Assembly: GCF_000143415.4 (NCBI RefSeq)
Contig: NW_003314337.1
Coordinates: 583,802-647,801 of the forward strand
Length of the DNA stretch: 64,000 bases
Direction of reading: 5' to 3'
Source of the DNA: Selaginella moellendorffii
Taxonomy: Eukaryota > Streptophyta > Lycopodiopsida > Selaginellales > Selaginellaceae
The translations under genes were made by a program, and so were the position numbers. The stretch's first letter is position 1; every line of letters begins with the position of its first letter. Below are positions 11,082 to 22,251 of this stretch, one piece after another. The notes beneath the pieces were generated by a model. That model made no database searches. It saw only the letters and a list, made by a program, of their open reading frames with translations, and was not told the DNA's origin.

Positions 11082-11722
11082 TCCGGACTCGGACTCGGAC
11101 TCGGACTCAGACTCGGACTCGGACTCGGATTCAGACTCGGACTCGGGCTCGGGCTCGGTCTCGGCCTCGGCCTCGGTCTCGGTCTCGGTCCCGATCTCGG
11201 TCTCGGTCTCGGTCTCGGTCCCGGTCTCGGTCCCGGTCTCGGTCTCGACTTCGGACTCCATCTCGGACTCCATCTCGGACTCCATCTCGGACTCCATCTC
11301 GGGTCCATCTCGGACTCCATCTCGGACTCCATCTCGGGTCCATCTCGGACTCCATCTCGGACTCCATTTCGGGTCCATCTCGGGTCCACCTCGGACTCCA
11401 TCTCGGACTCCATCTCGGACTCCATCTCGGGTGCATCTCGGACTCCACTTCGGACTCCAACTCGGGTCCATCTCGGGTCCACCTCGGACTCCAACTCGGA
11501 CTCCATCTCGGACTCCATCTCGGACTCCACTTCGGACTCCAACTCGGGTCCATCTCGGGTCCACCTCAGACTCCACGTCGGACTCCATCTCGGACTCCAT
11601 CTCGGGTCCATCTTGGACTCCACTTCGGACTCCAACTCGGGTCCATCTCGGACTCCACTTCGGACTCCAACTCGAGTCCATCTCGGACTCCACTTCGGAC
11701 TCCAAGTCGAGTCCATCTCGGA
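11082..11722 (-). repeat. LTR-internal minisatellite in the inverted LTR
   Basis: Complementary version of the same array; the longest in the window. The six-frame openness here produces apparent proteins of more than 300 residues (Ser-Asp, Leu-Gly and Arg-Pro dipeptide runs) that should not be annotated. Confidence 0.9.
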
Positions 11723-11954
11723 CACTCCCACGTGTCATGTGTTGGTCCTTTTGGGTCCCTTTTTGGAGCCTCGCCTTTTGCTCGCTTCGTGCTCGTTCCT
11801 CGAGCACTTCGTTGGGAGTTCCACTCCCGCTCTTGACTTTTCAAGTCGGAGCTTTTGGTCCAAACGTGTTACGCTCGTTTGGCTCTCGCTTCGGCCACTA
11901 CCATGTGGCGCCCTTCCAGCTCCACTTTGGGGCCTAGGGATTTTGTGTCTCACA

Positions 11955-14900
11955 ACTCCACCACCCATAGACGAAGTTCGATGTCCTCATCGAACGGTAA
12001 ACCCTTTCATAAAGTGACACCCACACGTGTTACCATTTCCATCCTTGGCACCTAGCCAATCTTTGTCTATGGTTTGACATCAAAGGCTCACCATGCCTTG
12101 TCCATCCTTTAAGGAGCGTAGTCTCTCCAACTTAGAGACTGATTGGACCACATGTAATGGTTCTCTCCTTTTATTGGTTTAGTTCTCGCTAAACCTCTTA
12201 GAGACCCTTCTCTAAGTCAATCCCACTACTCCTTCTCGAGTAGTCTCAATTTCCATGGATATAACCTTTGCACTTTGGAACTTTGAATTTTGACTTCTTG
12301 GAGTCAATTTCCTAGGTGTCTCCGACACCTTGCCTTGCACCTTTTGTGCAACTCCACTTCCCATCCTAGGAAGTTCTCTACTCGAGGGCACCATCATTAT
12401 CTCTTCTATTTCGGGCCAAAGTTCCAGTTATCATACTTTGTGCTAGGGCTGTTCATGGCCCTATCATTTGGCTACCTTACCGCTCCCTCCCTTGGACCTT
12501 CCACTTTCGCCAAATCGGAGCATTTCGGAATCCCTCCTTGGAAACACACTTCCTTTCCCGCAACTTGTTAGTGTCCAACACATTAGTGTTCCTCGCCTAA
12601 CTTTGTCACTTGGATTCCTTCCAAGGGATTCCACGGCCCTATCTTGGCCACTCATCTTTTGCTCCTATCCGTTGATTGTTGCACCAAGCAACATCGAATC
12701 TCTACCTCCCTCCTTGAGGTATTGTTTCGGTTCCATAGCAAAGACTCTTCTTTGCCAAGTCCGGAGGATGTTCACCCCTAGTACGTCTCTTTAGCATCTT
12801 CTGCTATGGGCTCTATCCACGGCCCAACTTCGTGACCCTCCCATGGGTCTTTTATAGAGACTACTTTCCTCGGACTCACTATGCCATCGCACGGACATAG
12901 TTTATTTCCCTTAGGTGCTCTTCCCACTTGGTCATCATGACCAAGCCACACCACCTTAAACAGTTCAATTTCAACATTTTGAACCAGGAACTTCATTCCT
13001 TAGCCAACCAAGGACCTTGTCCTTATCTGGCCATAAGATCACCTAGTGATCTCACCTTGGCACCTTAACAGATTTGCCAAGAGGTACTTGGTCTTCTAGA
13101 CCTCCAAGTTGTTGACTATAACCCCGGGGGCATCCCCCACACTTGGCGGTGCACCCAAGCTAGCCCTTACGGCCAAGGGTTCATAGCAACTGAGATTAGG
13201 TGTCCCCATCTCACTCACCACGACCTTGGTGCCACTTGCACCAAAGCGTTCAAGTTAGATATGCCGAGCTTTCACACTAGGCAATCTAACCGTGCATCAC
13301 GACTCCGAGGCATCCCTCGCTTGGCGGTGTGCCCAAACCAGTCTCCACACTGAGAGTCCATGACCACCGAAATATGAGTGTCCTCATATTCCAAACCATC
13401 ACCACGCCCTAGTGATTTGGGACTCGAACCCAAGCACTAGAGGGTCGGGACTCGAACCCAACCTCGGTATATGCATCTACAGAAGGCATCACACTAGATG
13501 CCTGGCGTGACTCCCCACGCCGGTGCACCAACCTATTTTTAAAGCGCGCTACAGATCACAGCTTAGGAACCTAGTTCCTCCACACTGCCAAGTCCTCTCA
13601 CTTGACATGTCTGTGATCATGCATGGACTCCTCCATGCTCGGCCCCATGGCCCACCCTTTTTGAAGTTATCACCTTCAACTAGGGTATTTGTTCCCCCGA
13701 CGTGCCAATCTCGCTTGGCAAGTCCTCCGACCACTGTAACATGGTTCCTGCATAGGCGTGAAAGTCCTTGACCATCGACTTTCGTTCAAAGCCCTCTCTT
13801 TGAACATTCGGGAACTACTTCCCTAACCTTGATAGCCTTGCCTCATAGCAAGCTTCAAGACCACGCTTCTGCTGCGCCACTCTGATTTCGCGCGTTCCAT
13901 GAACCATTTACACTTGGCCTTTCTAGGTACTAAGCTACCTAGAATCGTCTTTGGGAACCTTGAAGGAACTCTGTCCCTCAGCTTGCTAAGGCCTCCCTTT
14001 TTGCAAGCCTTCAAAATGCCACATAGTCTAACATGGACAATTCCATATTTTAGACTCTCCATGGCATCACGGTTGCTAGCGGCAACACCCTCGAGCCCCC
14101 ACTTGATTCTCCACTCCCAGCTGGCATAACCAACCTTGGTTATGCCCTTCGATTCCTATGGTTTGGTTCTATCCCCTTACTACTTGCTTTTTGGCTTCAC
14201 ACCTTTCCTTTGGTCATTCTCCTCCAGACCAGGAGGATAGCTTTGCACTTTCTATCACGCTTTGGCAAGTATTCTTAGGGATGAACTTACCCAATAGCCT
14301 AGGGAGTGGTTCCTCAATCCAGGTATGCTCACCTTATAATCCCACACACTGGGATTACATTGTTGCTTATGGGCCTTTACATGCCCATCACTAGCCTTGC
14401 CAAAATTCCATTTTTGGCTTTGTCCAACTCGGGTAGACAGTCTCTCCTGTCTCCACAACCTTGGACATTTGGATAGCACCTTCTATCCATCATTCGCTAG
14501 GGACTTAGTCCCTTGGGCTTTATCCATTGCCCTCACGACATCAAACACCACCTTCTGGTGTTCTAGAGTGTCCGGGTGTCCCAATGATGGCTTTCTTGAC
14601 AATGAGTATTTCCTTTTATGACATTGACTTACTATATCGCAACACAAGCAACTTATCCCCCGTAAGGGTATATCCAACTTCCTTATGCTATTAAGAAGTC
14701 TTGGGTAGCTACCTTCTACCCGTTTAACCAGTTATTTTGCACCTCTTGCTTAGTTGCCTCATAGTTGTCAAGTCCTACAACTCATTGCTTGGTGCTTTCA
14801 CACCTCCATCATTATCTGGGTCACCACACTCCAATTGCATGCTCTGCAGCTTAGGCTATGCCATTCCCATTTCCATTGGGATTCCTTTGGCAAGGGGTTC

Positions 14901-15562
14901 TCATGAACCCACCATCATAGCCTCAAGGTATCACACCTTGGCACATTTGGTGTCTCCACACCATTGGCTCCACGAGCCTACCTCTATGACATTTCCCTTT
15001 CGTGTCTAAGTCTTTGCCAAGACCAACACCGCTCTTTCTCATGCCAACCATCCGTTAGCACTGCCCCATAGAGGTCACACACAACTTTATGTCAAAGTTG
15101 TTTTCTTCTGGGAACACCTTTCCCATAACTTTAGCATGGCACATTTTGCCATCGATGAGATACTCTCTGTTCTCATCCTTGGATCCTATGATCCCCCCCC
15201 ATCCTTTGTGGGGTACAACGCACCTCAATCCAAATGCTTCTATCAGTCCTTTTAGGACCATCCCTTGACTCTACTTGAGTCGTCTACCAGTTTTGGACTT
15301 AGTTAATCCACCGACCTGTAAGGTCCTACTTGTGAGGCACTAGCTCACTAGAATACACTTCTTGCATTTCTGTCCTACTCAAAGGGACTATTTTCACAAG
15401 TGTTACTCCGTCACTTGATTTTGTTCCCTGGGGGCAACCTTTACCCCTTAGGACTACTTGTCCATGTGATGAGAATACCAACTCATCCACTTAATACACC
15501 CCCAACTCCTTGGGTTGTTCCAGCATTTATTAGAGGTAGCCCCGGCTACCATTTCCAGGACT
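11955..15562. other. Degenerate stretch, possible LTR-retroelement interior (minus strand)
   Basis: No ORF longer than about 90 codons and no recognised domain. It lies directly upstream, in minus orientation, of the inverted LTR. The last bases before that LTR on the minus strand are purine-rich (GGGTGGTGGAG), as a polypurine tract would be. This suggests, weakly, that it is the eroded interior of the element whose 3' LTR ends at 11,954. A minus-strand frame at 15,261-15,055 keeps about 68 codons open without resemblance to anything I recognise. Two imperfect copies of a CTTGGCGGTG segment lie near 13,142 and 13,320. Confidence 0.35.
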
Positions 15563-15586
15563 AAGCTCTATTTCGTTAAAGTGGGA
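15563..15586 (+). repeat. Left terminal inverted repeat, copy 2
   Basis: 24 bases, identical to the complement of 3,623-3,646 and one mismatch from the complement of 28,234-28,257. Beyond it the two ends differ. Confidence 0.75.
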
Positions 15587-16178
15587 TTTATTCAGTAAAA
15601 TGGGACTAGGTACAAATTTTCAAGTATTTGAAAATGACGTGAAATTATATGTTTTTTGTCCAGGGGCTAGACATATCTGGGGCATGGTGACTAGCGCGGT
15701 GACTTTGTGTCCAGACTGAGTCCATCTGGTTGTATAAAAAATCTCATTGTCAAGGTGAACAAGCCGAATCTGAAGCTAAAGAAGAGCGATGGCATGCGCG
15801 CACACACTATTTGTTTGTTCATTGAGCGTGTGGTGAGCTTTCCAAGATGAACGTCATTCCTATTAGCCAGACATATAACTTAATGGTGAGAACATTTAGA
15901 TATTATTCAATGTTATCTTTTTCTAACGAATCTAATTGTGAAGGTGTAGCAAGAGGCATTGCTAGTCTGGAGAAGTCATTTAACTCATTTGACCCTTAGT
16001 GTATTTTCATGAAACTAAATAACATTCATATTATTAAGGAATTTCTCTAGTACCTTTTTTTTACGACATAGAGGCTTGCATTTCTTTCAAAGGTGATTTA
16101 GTAAAAGGCCTGAGGGCACATGCCATTCTATTTCTCAGACCGGTATTAAGATATACTAGTGCAAAGGGCCACATGCCA

Positions 16179-19100
16179 TCACGCCTCCTCTGATTCAGAT
16201 TCGGATTGTTCACCTTGAAATAAAATACATTAGAAACTTAGTAAAGGAATATTAATGAATCTCACCTTGAACCCGGGTTATGAATGCTCTTGCTGCATCT
16301 CTTGCATGGTCTGGCAAGGTGATGGTGGCACTCTGCTTCCGCATCCAACCATGCACAACATTATCCACCGATATGCTCATGCTGGGATCCCTTGGATTCA
16401 GCACCCATCTCTTTTCTAGGCAATCCTTCGTATATCCGGAACTTGGCTTGAACCACTCCACAGTTACATTGAAGGAGTTAGTTTCCGCGTCCTCCTCTGC
16501 ATCAGTGATACAGCGCCCCACCCATATCATTTGTTTTTTATTACTGGGTCTGACAAGCACGACCATTCCTTTGCAGACCTGTACTGGATTGAATGCTGAA
16601 TCCGGCTTCTTGTTCCTCGGCCCACAATAGTGATCCTCAACATCGTTATCTGTCACTGCATTTCTAGAGGACATTTTCCGCTACTATCTGGTGCTTTGGG
16701 TTCTGGCCAAAAGGACTCTTCCAATTCTTCATATACAACCGGCCCATTTTGGATAGCAGATATAATCTTCTCCCAGTATTCGAGCAAAGGCTTGCACCTC
16801 TTAAAATAGGATTCTCCACCAAACACCAACCCCCTCTTCCAGAAGGCAATATGCTGTCTAATCCCGGCCACTATACTTTCCTGGTCTTTGAGTCCATCCG
16901 GGTGCATCGGCCGTGGGGAACCCTGAGGAATCATAGGTTCCCCAATTATGGGATCTCTCTTGAAGAGTTCAATGCCATCCACTGGCAGCCACACTGTGTC
17001 CCATTCTCTCATCTTGTACCTCATCACTGGAGCACCGTCACGCATGCTGAAATGAAACTAAAGAGGCTTGGAGTGGCCAATCAGCGTTTCGGATCCGTCC
17101 CTGATGTAGCCTCTTACAAACCCCTTAAAGTCTGGAACCTCTGTCACAAGTGCAGCTTCAACAGTGCCTTTGATGCAATTTTGGAATTCATCGTAGAGTT
17201 GTGGGAGGGTGAGGACATTGGATCGCCGGAGGGACTCTGCCAGGTGACTGAACATGGCATCGACGTCTTCATGAGTGTGCCCAACCATGAGAAAGCCAAG
17301 TGTAACCGTTTCAAATATGCCTTTGGCAACAAGCATCGCCAAGTACGCGAAGACGTACATGTTTTTGTTCTCACTGCCAGCATTGTCTGTTTGGAGCAGA
17401 AGATGGGGTGGAAGGCCACATCGGCCGCAAGAACTTCCTTGAGATTCTGCTTCGTTTGGATGAGGCTGTGCATTCACCGGGCGACCAGCCTCGTCGTAAT
17501 GGCATGAGGCCTCACGTGATAACCCTACAATCTGACGGTCAACATATTCACTGGGATGGCATGGGGCCCCACGCGATACTGCAAGCCTTTGCTCCTCCTC
17601 CAGCTGAACCCTGTATGGGGTTCGATCGACAAGGGCCTTATGCAAGGGTTGGCCGTTCAGCTCAGTCTGCGCACTTTGCAGAGACCTTAAGTGTTTTGCT
17701 AAGGACGCAATCATCATGTTTGCACCCCCGCCACCCCATAGAGGTACAAAGAAGTTCCCATAGTTCTGGGCACCATGCCCATGAGCGATTATGCCAAACA
17801 GAGACACAGGCAGCTGCATGGATGAAGAGATTGCCTTGGGGGCAGGATTGAGTCGAGGTAAGCACGTCTTTTTCTGATCCATTTTGTCGTGGATGATGCA
17901 GAGGTAAGAGTCAGGTCTCTCCATGGAGAGAATCCTGTTATGATAATATGCAGTCCTGCAGCTTCTCTGCTCGATGTTGTGGTCGAGCCGCCTTCTAACC
18001 AACGTCTCTCGCTCTTGAGCGCTGCAAGAATTCTTCGACAAAGCCATTTTGATAGCAGTGCACTCGTCACACTTTGAAAAGCTAGAGTACTTTCCTATAC
18101 TCACATCCCTGAACCTGTTGCTCCACAATCTACTAAATCTAGATTGGCTCAGCTTCCTGTAGCCATTACTCTGGAGTTCCCGATTCACATCTTCCAATAT
18201 GGCCCCCTTGGTATACATGGAAGGGAGAACTCGTTGGGTGTCTCGTGTTCCATCTTCCAAGAGGCGGGTTTTATGTGGTTGCTGCTCGCTACATGTCTCG
18301 ACAAACCTCTTGAAGATTGCCTCTCCATATACAACATGACCCCTGGTTTTGTGCGTACCGTCGTTCCCATGGACTGCCTGTTGAACCCTTTGTTCCTCGA
18401 ACTCAGTTTTGATTCTGTAGAATGTGGTTCGAGGGACTCCATAAATGATTCTCCATGCCTTCATGCAGACCAAACCCCTCTGGAAGACCATGCCCCCCAC
18501 CTGATGTTCTGAAGCATCAACAGATGACCGTAATGCCTCATACACAAAATTGCGAGCTGCCTTCCAGGACAATGTCTTGTATCTTGCTCTCTCCTCTTCA
18601 ATAGCATCCCAATCAGCATGTTGACAGCACCTCCTCTTGCAACAAGCAACTGTCGAGACCATTCGAACCTCCATCGCCATTTTCTGCCTTTTCGGTTCGT
18701 TGCTCAGATCCCTTTGGCTGCGCTGTAGGAAGGTGTACTTTCTTTTCCCATGAAGAGATGTTCTGTCATCAGTTGTAGTGGTGTTTGATTGTGAATCCTT
18801 CACATTCTCAAACACTAAATGCCTCAATTTCCACCGCACAATGCTTCCAATAGTCAGACTGTTTTCTTCTGTGTCAACAACCTCTAAAATTGCAACTCCA
18901 ATATCATCCCAGCCCAATTCTTGATTAGCAACCGCATCTCTTGGATCGACAACTGTGGCTAAGCCCTCAACTACCACCTCCCCCTCGGGGTTGTTTAGAA
19001 ACACCTTTGCCTGAATCCATGTAGCACGGTTCTTAAGATCCACGGAGGGAACATGCGTCGCACTTGCGCTGTCCCCAACATCTGCTTTCTTCTGAAGATT

Positions 19101-19319
19101 TTTCAAGGCAACAACAACATTTACCCCGACGACCATCTCTCCTCGTTCAATAGCGACCACATTCCCATCGAAGACAGTCTCTACTGATACAGCAGCATTG
19201 CCTTCCCCAAGCCTTTGACAGTGTATAACAAAGTTCCGATCCATAGACACAAGGGTCCCTTTTGCAACTCTCTTCCCACCATTCAAAATGTAAACCTTTT
19301 CCCCAACCCTGAAGGCCAT
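16179..19319 (-). CDS. DDE-like (DUF7869-type) transposase, probably interrupted
   Basis: Starts with ATG at 19,319. The N-terminal ~50 residues (GEKVYILNGGKRVAKGTL...) resemble the Tnp1/En-Spm-like domain of plant transposases. A Cys-rich CCKRRCCQH cluster lies near residue 230 and a helix-turn-helix-like VPRTTFYRIK near 290. The RNase H-fold-like core has CIIHDKMD, then QTDNAGSENKN (around 17,390), then GHTHEDVDAMFS (around 17,260), the pattern of DUF7869 proteins. The frame meets TAG at 17,060-17,058. This is either a nonsense change, or the end of a possible 60-nt in-frame intron (17,117-17,058, GTAAGA...TTTAG). A further break near 16,680 shifts frame to the C-terminal part (VVLVRPSNKKQMIWVGR); a 29-nt GT-AG excision (GTAGCG...TGCAG) would also restore frame but is unusually short. 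A 52-nt phase-1 intron (16,265-16,214) precedes the last exon, ending in an acidic tail (SESESEEA). It presumably cuts and joins the element ends. Activity uncertain. Confidence 0.6.
16214..16265 (-). other. Mini-intron of the transposase gene (52 nt, phase 1)
   Basis: GTGAGA donor and TTTCAAG acceptor on the minus strand. Splicing replaces the termination shortly after GEIH by an 11-codon acidic end and a TGA at 16,181-16,179, abutting a palindrome copy. Same size class and phase as the cargo-gene introns. Confidence 0.5.
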
Positions 19320-19689
19320 TCTGAAAGTGCAGAAAAGAAGTTAAGACCATACAAAAAATGATTGGAGAATGGCCTAAATCATAACATACCAAACAACCTC
19401 AATAGCATGAGGCCACATGCCATTATTCAAACATGCTATTGACACCCACGTGAAATTTCGCATTCACAAAATTGGCATGAGGCCTCATGCCATCTTGATA
19501 TACACACAGCTGCAGGCAAGTAAAAACATACATGACAATACGCTAGCCATGAAATTGCAAGGGCCCAAGATGGCATGTGGCCTCATGCCATTTCTAAATG
19601 TGGTCCTAAACCATTCCATGGTGAACATACCAGGAAGCACAAGTGCCGAATATCAAGAGGAAGCGGTAGCCACACCAAAGACAGTGCTG

Positions 19690-19805
19690 CTCGCAACACC
19701 GCAACTACTCGTAGCGCCGCTCGCAACACCGCAACTGCTCGTAGCGCCGCTCGCACAAACTGCCACTCGCATAAACTGCCGCTCGCAATGCCGCAACCGC
19801 TCGTA
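19690..19805. repeat. 30-bp tandem repeat, GC-rich
   Basis: CTCGCAACACCGCAACTACT followed by CGTAGCGCCG repeats at 19,690 and 19,720, with partial copies after 19,750. It lies in the divergent intergenic region. Confidence 0.8.
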
Positions 19806-20169
19806 GACGCATAAACCACAGCCCACAACGCCGCTTACACAAGCAGCGCTCACTGCGCTCAGCGGAACCAAGAACACGGCGCACAAAAATGATAGACCTA
19901 GGAATGAGTTCGAGAATTCAAAAATAACACACGCTTGAACGTCACATCAAATCCTCTGACAAACCAGATCTTATGATTCCTCTGACAAATTTCAAACTGA
20001 GTAGCTTCTAGACTTTGCTGTCGGAGGTTGAACTTTGTCACATCATGTCCTTGCCTCGATCCAGCTGTGCCATGTCAGTGATTCGAACTTTGCCATGCCA
20101 TGTCAGCGATCCGCGCCAAGATTATTCGACGTGTAAAGGAATAATTATGCTGTGTGTGTACGTCCATTT

Positions 20170-21545
20170 ATGGCAATATAAGGCCACACGCCATTCAAAG
20201 AATAATGCTCGACATAAGGCCACACGCCATTCAAAGAATAATGCTAGTCGAGCATTTTTTGGTGCATTTCTGGGTTCAAAATTGCATGAGCCCACACGCT
20301 ATAAAGTTTACCTGTACCAAAAATAGAAACAGCTTTATTTACTTGGGAATTTAAGTGGTTGAGGCATTTTTAAACTTACAAACACATGCCCTACTTACAT
20401 TCCTTTGGTTGCTTAAAATTCAAAAATATTATAAACCTTTCTTTTTGCATTTTCAATGTTTTCAATTATGGTTTTTGATTTTCGTAGGACCAGCCTAGTA
20501 ATCTATTTGCATCCCGTCATGTTTATAGCTAGCTTTCGTTTGTCCCCTTTGCTAGCCTGAGATACATCTGCTCGGCATCTGCCTCTTACAGCATTTGCCC
20601 AGAAAGGGCATCTTTCTTCACGCAGCATTTGCCACATGTTTAGGGTTTAGGGTTTAGGGTTTAGGGTTTAGCAATTCAGTAGCTTGATAAACATGCAAAT
20701 ACAGAACTTGATGCAAAATCCTTTGATATGTCACAATGCCCCTAGGACCATAAACACATTTCAATAGAGAGGGTCCTTTCATTTCATAACTCCTTACGTA
20801 GATCTTGGTGAAACCAGAGTTAGTGAAGTTAGTTTCTTGTGATCTCACATCTGATTGTGATGTCCCTTTGCAGTGTCGATGGAAAGGTCAATGCACACCA
20901 AACTGTAGAATCTTGGAGCAAAATAACGGTCGGATCTATGGCAAATGCCCCTGAAACATTGTAAGGCTCGTGTGGTCTCATGTGGTGTCCGATCGAGATG
21001 CTTCTTTGCAGAGTCATCAAGAAAGACATTGTATACCATTCTGTAAAATCTAGTTGCGATCTAACGGTTGGATCTCCAGAAAACTCAAAAAAATCTCGCG
21101 CGTGTCAGAATATTCTAGGAATATACTCCTATGTGCCCCTGAAAATGGCATGCGGCCCCACGCCATTCAAGAGATAACGCCAGATGACGCCGAGAATTTT
21201 TTGGTGCATTTTTTGGGTTCAAAATTGCATGAGCCCACACGCTATAAAGTTTATCTTTGCCAAATAGAGAAAAGTTTATCTGTGTCATGTGAGGTAGTTA
21301 CAGTCCTTTGTGCTCGGCATCTGCCTCTTGCAGCATTTGCACTGAAAGGGAATTTTTCTCCATTCAGCATTTGGCCCTGAAAATGGCATGCGCCCACACG
21401 CCATTCAAGGAATAACGCCACAGGACGCCTGGATTTTTGGGTTTAAAATGTTTAGGGTTTTTTGGGTTTTTTCAAAATATTTTGGGTCCAACGTTTTTTG
21501 GGTTTCTTTGGTTCAAAATTGCATGAGCCCACACGCTATAATATT
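20170..21545. repeat. Three dispersed copies of a palindrome-plus-TATA module
   Basis: Modules at about 20,211-20,315, 21,145-21,260 and 21,383-21,545. Each has a palindrome, a CATTCAA(A/G)G(A/G)AATAA-like link, a TTTTTTGG(T/G)...GGTTCAAA stretch, then ATTGCATGAGCCCACACGCT followed by ATAA. The first two continue AAGTTTA. A second shared segment, CTCGGCATCTGCCTCTT(A/G)C, precedes 20,600 and 21,335. This looks like duplicated promoter modules. Confidence 0.7.
20639..20670 (+). repeat. Interstitial telomere-like run (TTTAGGG)4
   Basis: Four exact TTTAGGG units plus TTTA, the standard plant telomere motif, inside the intergenic region of the element. A single TTTAGGG-like unit recurs near 21,450. 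Confidence 0.9.
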
Positions 21546-21714
21546 GATTTGAGAGAAAAATAGAAACAGATAGAATTTCTTTATTTAGCTGAACATCTGC
21601 CATTTTTGGAAATACAAGATGCTTTGGAATATCCAATCATGCATGGTATAAATATAGCGAGGGTATTAAATGATATCCCAATCATGATCTTTCTTTTGGA
21701 TTTCGCGTGCATGC

Positions 21715-21832
21715 AGTCCGAGGAATGATGACGTTGCGGATTTCTTTTGGATTTTGCGTGCTTGCATGCGCGCGGCAATCCAGAAATTAATGGTGGCGCC
21801 CAAGTCCGAGGAATGATGACGTGGCGGGATTA
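21715..21832. repeat. Short direct duplication upstream of the cargo gene
   Basis: AGTCCGAGGAATGATGACG occurs at 21,715 and again at 21,803, each followed by T/G-GCGG. CTTTTGGATTT is also doubled in the interval. It includes TGACG, a bZIP-type core. Confidence 0.6.
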
Positions 21833-21885
21833 CCAACCGTTGTGACATTTCGCGCGTGTGAGGTTAGGTTTTGCATTTTGCTTCA

Positions 21886-22060
21886 TACTCGCGCTCGCAC
21901 ACTCGCGCTCGCGCTCGCATCACACTCGCGATCACGCTCACATTCGCGATCACGCTCACATTCGCGCCTTCTCTACAGGTTTCTCGTGTGCATCGGCGTC
22001 CACTCGCGCTTGCATCACACTCGCGCTCGCATCGCGCTCGTGTGCATCGGCGTCCACTTT
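21886..22060. repeat. CTCGCGCTCGCA-type tandem repeat in the 5' leader
   Basis: Imperfect 6-12-bp units (CTCGCGCTCGCA, CTCGCGATCACGCTCACATT) run up to the transcribed leader of the cargo gene. They are CpG-dense compared with the AT-rich intergenic part. Apparent ORFs here are low complexity. Confidence 0.7.
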
Positions 22061-22251
22061 TGTAACTTCGCCGCCAACTCCGCCGCCCACTCCGCCACCC
22101 ACACGCAGCCCACTTGGCGTCCCGGGAGATTTCAGCGCCACTCTCCAACTGTAAGTGGCAGAGTAGCCTTGCTGCTACGATCCGCTGCACACACAGTGCA
22201 CATTCGCCAGCGAGTCCGGCCTCGATTGTCACGGCCTCCATTCGGCTTCAA

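Larger units (their letters stand above)
6595..11954 (-). mobile_element. Inverted LTR split by two later solo-LTR insertions
   Basis: One minus-strand LTR lies in three pieces: 6,595-6,940, 8,618-8,938 and 10,736-11,954. It reads TGTAAGCGACTAATTT at its left end (the complement of the family 3' end) and GTGTCTCACA at its right end (the complement of the 5' end). Removing the two forward LTRs and one copy of each 5-bp duplication restores a continuous LTR of about 1.88 kb. No matching duplication flanks the outer ends (CTGAG against ACTCC), so it may instead be the 3' LTR of a longer minus-strand element to its right. Confidence 0.85.
19320..22251. promoter_or_regulatory. Shared intergenic region between divergent genes
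   Basis: Transposase transcription would leave to the left and cargo-gene transcription to the right, so both promoters must lie here. It holds about ten of the palindromes (19,402, 19,472, 19,570, 20,170, 20,211, 20,281, 21,145, 21,224, 21,383, 21,518), three repeated modules each ending in an ACGCTATAAAGTTT-like or ACGCTATAATATTG-like TATA-containing tail, a telomere-like run, a 30-bp tandem repeat and a CG-rich CTCGCGCTCGCA repeat just before the cargo-gene start. No ORF here looks real. Confidence 0.5.

Noticed and set aside
10854-12017. Open frames of 280-387 codons over the LTR minisatellites (7.1-7.8, 9.0-9.9, 10.8-12.0 and 51.0-51.8 kb)
   Set aside because: Hexamer and 12-mer units made of GAG/GAC/TCC triplets contain no stops in most frames of both strands. 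The products are dipeptide runs and the frames vary with array length.
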